Source: Candidatus Dadabacteria bacterium
GTDB taxonomy: Bacteria > Desulfobacterota_D > UBA1144 > Nemesobacterales > UBA2774
Direction of reading: 5' to 3'
DNA: 16,724 bases
NCBI GenBank assembly: GCA_020054175.1
Contig: JAGVLR010000184.1
Location: 1-16,724, forward strand
In this document: piece after piece, positions 14,583 through 16,724 of the stretch
Layout of the letters: every line of letters begins with the position of its first letter
Numbering within the stretch: position 1 is the first letter of the stretch
The notes under the pieces: model-generated
The model's input: the letters and a program-made list of their open reading frames with translations, nothing else
The model's database searches: none
Told to the model about the DNA's origin: nothing
Program-made: the position numbers and the translations under genes

Positions 14583-15694
14583 ATAAAAAATATCTTATTA
14601 TCGGGGGGCTTCTCCTGGCCGGGGTTCTCCTCTATTTTTTCGTATTTACAGGAGATGAAGGAACCGGGGTCGAAAAGGCCGAGAAAAAGCGCTACGTGAA
14701 ATCCGTCTACGCTTCGGGTTATGTCGACAGCGTCGGCAAGGTGCAGATAAAACCCGAAGTCTCCGGCTATATACAGGAGATATTCGTTTCCGAGGGCGGC
14801 GAAGTGAAAAAGGGCGACGTCGTCGCGATAATACGGAACGACAAGCTCGACGAGCAGCTGAAGGAAGTCGCGGCGAAGAAGGGTCTCATCGAAGACAGGA
14901 TGAAGGAAGACTCCCCCTTTCTCAGGGCGCTCCGCGACGAGATAGCGATCTGGAAAATGAACACGGAGATCGAGAAGGGGAATTTTGCCCGTAGGGAATC
15001 GCTTTACGAAAAAGGCATCATCTCGAAGGAGGCCTACGATCAGGCCCGCCAGAGCGTCGAGGTAACGGAGAAGACGTACACAAAGTCCACGGAAGCACTT
15101 AAAGACCAGCTCGCGGCGCTCCGGTCCGAGCTCGATTCCCTCACCGCGTCCGAGCAGGCCGTCAGGGAAGAAATCGAAAAGCACAGGATAAAGGCCCCTG
15201 TAGACGGCAAGGTGCTGAGGAAATTCATCGAAGAGGGCGACTATGTCAACAGCGTCTTCAAGGACGACCTCCTCTTCTCCATAGGCGACACGGGCCGGCT
15301 CGAAACCGTGCTCCTCGTCGACGAAGAATACGTCCCCCTTCTTAAGGTCGGTCAGAAGGTTCTCGTCACGACCGACGCCTACCCGGACGAAGTATTCGAA
15401 GGGAGGATTAAAGTCATCGAGAGCGAGGCCGACAGGGTTTCGAGGACAGTCAAGATAAAAGCAGATAATAACTACCCGCCCGGCATACCCGTCGGCATAA
15501 CTGTCGAAGGCAACGTCGTGATCGACGACAGGGAAGGGATTTTCATAACTGAAGACGCCGTGGAAGACGGCCACGTGGAAGTCGTCAGGGACGGAAAGAA
15601 GGTCAGGGTTCCCGTCGAGGCCGGCGCCAGTAAGGACGGCGTCGTCGAGATTAAAAAGGGAGTCGGGGAGAACGAGGAGATAATCACCCGTTGA
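14579..15694 (+). CDS. HlyD/MacA-type periplasmic adaptor (membrane fusion protein)
   Basis: This is a 371-residue inner-membrane-anchored adaptor of an ABC-type export system. An N-terminal anchor helix (about 5-23) precedes a first biotinyl-lipoyl-like half (about 45-80, VSGYIQEIFVSEGGEVKKGD). A long coiled-coil hairpin (about 92-205) is rich in Lys/Glu/Ala. The second lipoyl half (about 208-235, IKAPVDGKVLRKFIEEGD) leads into a beta-barrel and a membrane-proximal domain (about 240-371). The next gene encodes an ABC permease with FtsX/LolE features, as in MacAB-like systems. The ATG overlaps a short upstream frame and has only a weak ribosome site (GGGAC). The substrate is unknown. Confidence 0.92.
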   Translation: MNKKYLIIGGLLLAGVLLYFFVFTGDEGTGVEKAEKKRYVKSVYASGYVDSVGKVQIKPEVSGYIQEIFVSEGGEVKKGDVVAIIRNDKLDEQLKEVAAKKGLIEDRMKEDSPFLRALRDEIAIWKMNTEIEKGNFARRESLYEKGIISKEAYDQARQSVEVTEKTYTKSTEALKDQLAALRSELDSLTASEQAVREEIEKHRIKAPVDGKVLRKFIEEGDYVNSVFKDDLLFSIGDTGRLETVLLVDEEYVPLLKVGQKVLVTTDAYPDEVFEGRIKVIESEADRVSRTVKIKADNNYPPGIPVGITVEGNVVIDDREGIFITEDAVEDGHVEVVRDGKKVRVPVEAGASKDGVVEIKKGVGENEEIITR

Positions 15695-16724
15695 GCCCTA
15701 TAGTGTTCATCGCGCTCAAGCTCCTTACGGAGCGGAAGCGCCAGGCGCTCGTATCGACACTAGGCGTCGCCATAGGGGTCGCGGCCTTCATAGCCATGAG
15801 CGCCGTCATGAACGGCTTTCAGCTCTATTTTATCCGCCAGGCGATAGACATAAACGCGCACATCACCCTCAAAGTCCAGGAAGAGGACGACGAGGCCAGG
15901 ATCATCCGCGCCGCATACGGCGACGGGGTAGTCGCCGACGTCCTCGGCTCGCGCCCGAAGGAGCTCAAGGACAAGATAATAGGCTACGGCAATTTCCTCA
16001 AGCAGTATTCAAACGATCCAAGAATAATGGGGATAGCCCCGCACCTCACCGGCGAGGGGATAATCAACTACGGCACCAAGAACAGGGGCGTCAGCATGAT
16101 AGGCGTCGATCCGGAGCTCGAAAGGACGGCGTCGGTCGTCGACGACTACCTCGAGCACAAGAACCTCGACAAGCTCGTAACAGACAGGAACAGCGTCATT
16201 CTCGGAAGCGAGCTCGCGAAGGACCTCGGGGTCAAAGAGATCGGGAAGAAGGTTACGATAGTATCACCCGAGGGCGGGATCTACACTCTCAAGGTGGCGG
16301 ACATTTTCAACTCCGGCATAACCAGCATCGACAAAACCAGGGTTTACTTCAACATGCGGACGCTCCAGGCGATACTCGACAAGCCGAACGAAGTGAACGA
16401 GCTCATCGTAAAGCTCCAAAACGTCGACGACGCCGAAAGCATAGCGCTGGAGATGTCCCGCGACACGGGCTACTACGCCGAAAGCTGGCAGCGGGCATTC
16501 CGGAATTTCCTCCAGATTTTCAAGATGCAGAACATGATAACCTTCATGATCGTTTTCGCGATTCTCATAGTCTCCGCGTTCGGAATATTCAACATCATGA
16601 TGATGACTGTCCTCGAAAAGAAAAAGGACATAGCGATCCTCAAGGCGATCGGATACGAAGACAGCGAGATTACAAAGATATTCGTTCTCCAGGGGATACT
16701 CGTCGGGTTCATCGGCGCGCTTCT
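15691..16724 (+). CDS. ABC transporter permease, LolC/E-FtsX type (partial at window end)
   Basis: The frame is open from a TTG at 15691 to the window end, giving 344 codons and no stop. Start choice: the TTG overlaps the adaptor stop (TTGA) and GAGGAGA at 15674-15680 is 10 nt upstream; a GTG at 15703 is an alternative. Residues about 20-45 form the first membrane helix (ALVSTLGVAIGVAAFIAMSA). A large extracytoplasmic domain (about 45-285) includes VILGSELAKDLGV, and a second helix (about 288-312, MIVFAILIVSAFGIFNIMMM) leads to the FtsX-type EKKKDIAILKAIGY loop. This layout matches LolC/LolE and MacB-like permeases, which extract lipoproteins or other substrates from the inner membrane. A partner ATPase gene is expected just beyond the window. 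Confidence 0.9.
   Translation, partial: MSPIVFIALKLLTERKRQALVSTLGVAIGVAAFIAMSAVMNGFQLYFIRQAIDINAHITLKVQEEDDEARIIRAAYGDGVVADVLGSRPKELKDKIIGYGNFLKQYSNDPRIMGIAPHLTGEGIINYGTKNRGVSMIGVDPELERTASVVDDYLEHKNLDKLVTDRNSVILGSELAKDLGVKEIGKKVTIVSPEGGIYTLKVADIFNSGITSIDKTRVYFNMRTLQAILDKPNEVNELIVKLQNVDDAESIALEMSRDTGYYAESWQRAFRNFLQIFKMQNMITFMIVFAILIVSAFGIFNIMMMTVLEKKKDIAILKAIGYEDSEITKIFVLQGILVGFIGAL

Noticed and set aside
14435..15574. 379-codon minus-strand open frame opposite the adaptor gene
   Set aside because: It is antisense to a clear HlyD-type protein, has no recognisable domain, and mirrors the codon bias of the real gene.
1..16724. CRISPR arrays, tRNA/rRNA genes, insertion sequences
   Set aside because: I saw no regularly spaced repeats with spacers, no cloverleaf-like or rRNA sequence, and no transposase-like protein. 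Reading by eye could miss a degenerate tRNA.

Overview
The window is about 16.7 kb of GC-rich DNA with dense genes, short gaps and frequent overlaps. The signal peptides, a NosL lipoprotein, a membrane-fusion adaptor and a LolC/E-type permease point to a Gram-negative (diderm) bacterium with a respiratory lifestyle. AUA isoleucine codons are common despite the GC content. I cannot name the phylum with confidence. Both TAG and TGA end genes here (nosF ends in TAG), so nothing suggests a recoded genetic code.

Region 1 (2-4213, plus strand) is the distal part of a nitrous oxide reductase maturation operon: nosD-nosF-nosY-nosL. It is translationally coupled through three overlaps, and a TetR-family regulator follows 16 nt behind nosL. 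nosZ would be expected upstream, outside the window. Region 2 (4347-7138, plus strand) holds a two-CBS-domain protein, a single-domain universal stress protein (USP) gene interrupted by an in-frame amber codon, a secreted DUF2092-type protein, and a secreted Gly/Asn-rich repeat protein (DUF6515-like).

Region 3 (7148-14104, minus strand, convergent with region 2) is a probable stress and ion-homeostasis operon. In transcription order it runs: tandem USP, tandem USP, an APH-like kinase/P-loop kinase fusion, a VIT1/CCC1 metal transporter, and a Ca2+-type P-ATPase. The ATPase is split by a one-base frameshift in a G run at 8683-8685. Restoring one G gives a continuous protein of about 895 residues.

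Region 4 (14579-16724, plus strand) starts after a 474-nt divergent intergenic region that contains an AT-rich block and a pair of 12-bp direct repeats. It encodes a MacA/HlyD-type adaptor and a LolC/E-FtsX-type ABC permease that starts at TTG and runs off the window.

The most interesting signal is the gene set. USPs, a two-CBS protein, a COG2187-COG0645 kinase fusion and a CtpF-like cation ATPase resemble the hypoxia/dormancy (DosR) regulon content of mycobacteria. Here they appear in a diderm, next to N2O-respiration genes. The second notable signal is that two members of this set (the single-domain USP and the P-type ATPase) each carry one point lesion. That means either early gene decay or sequencing/assembly error.
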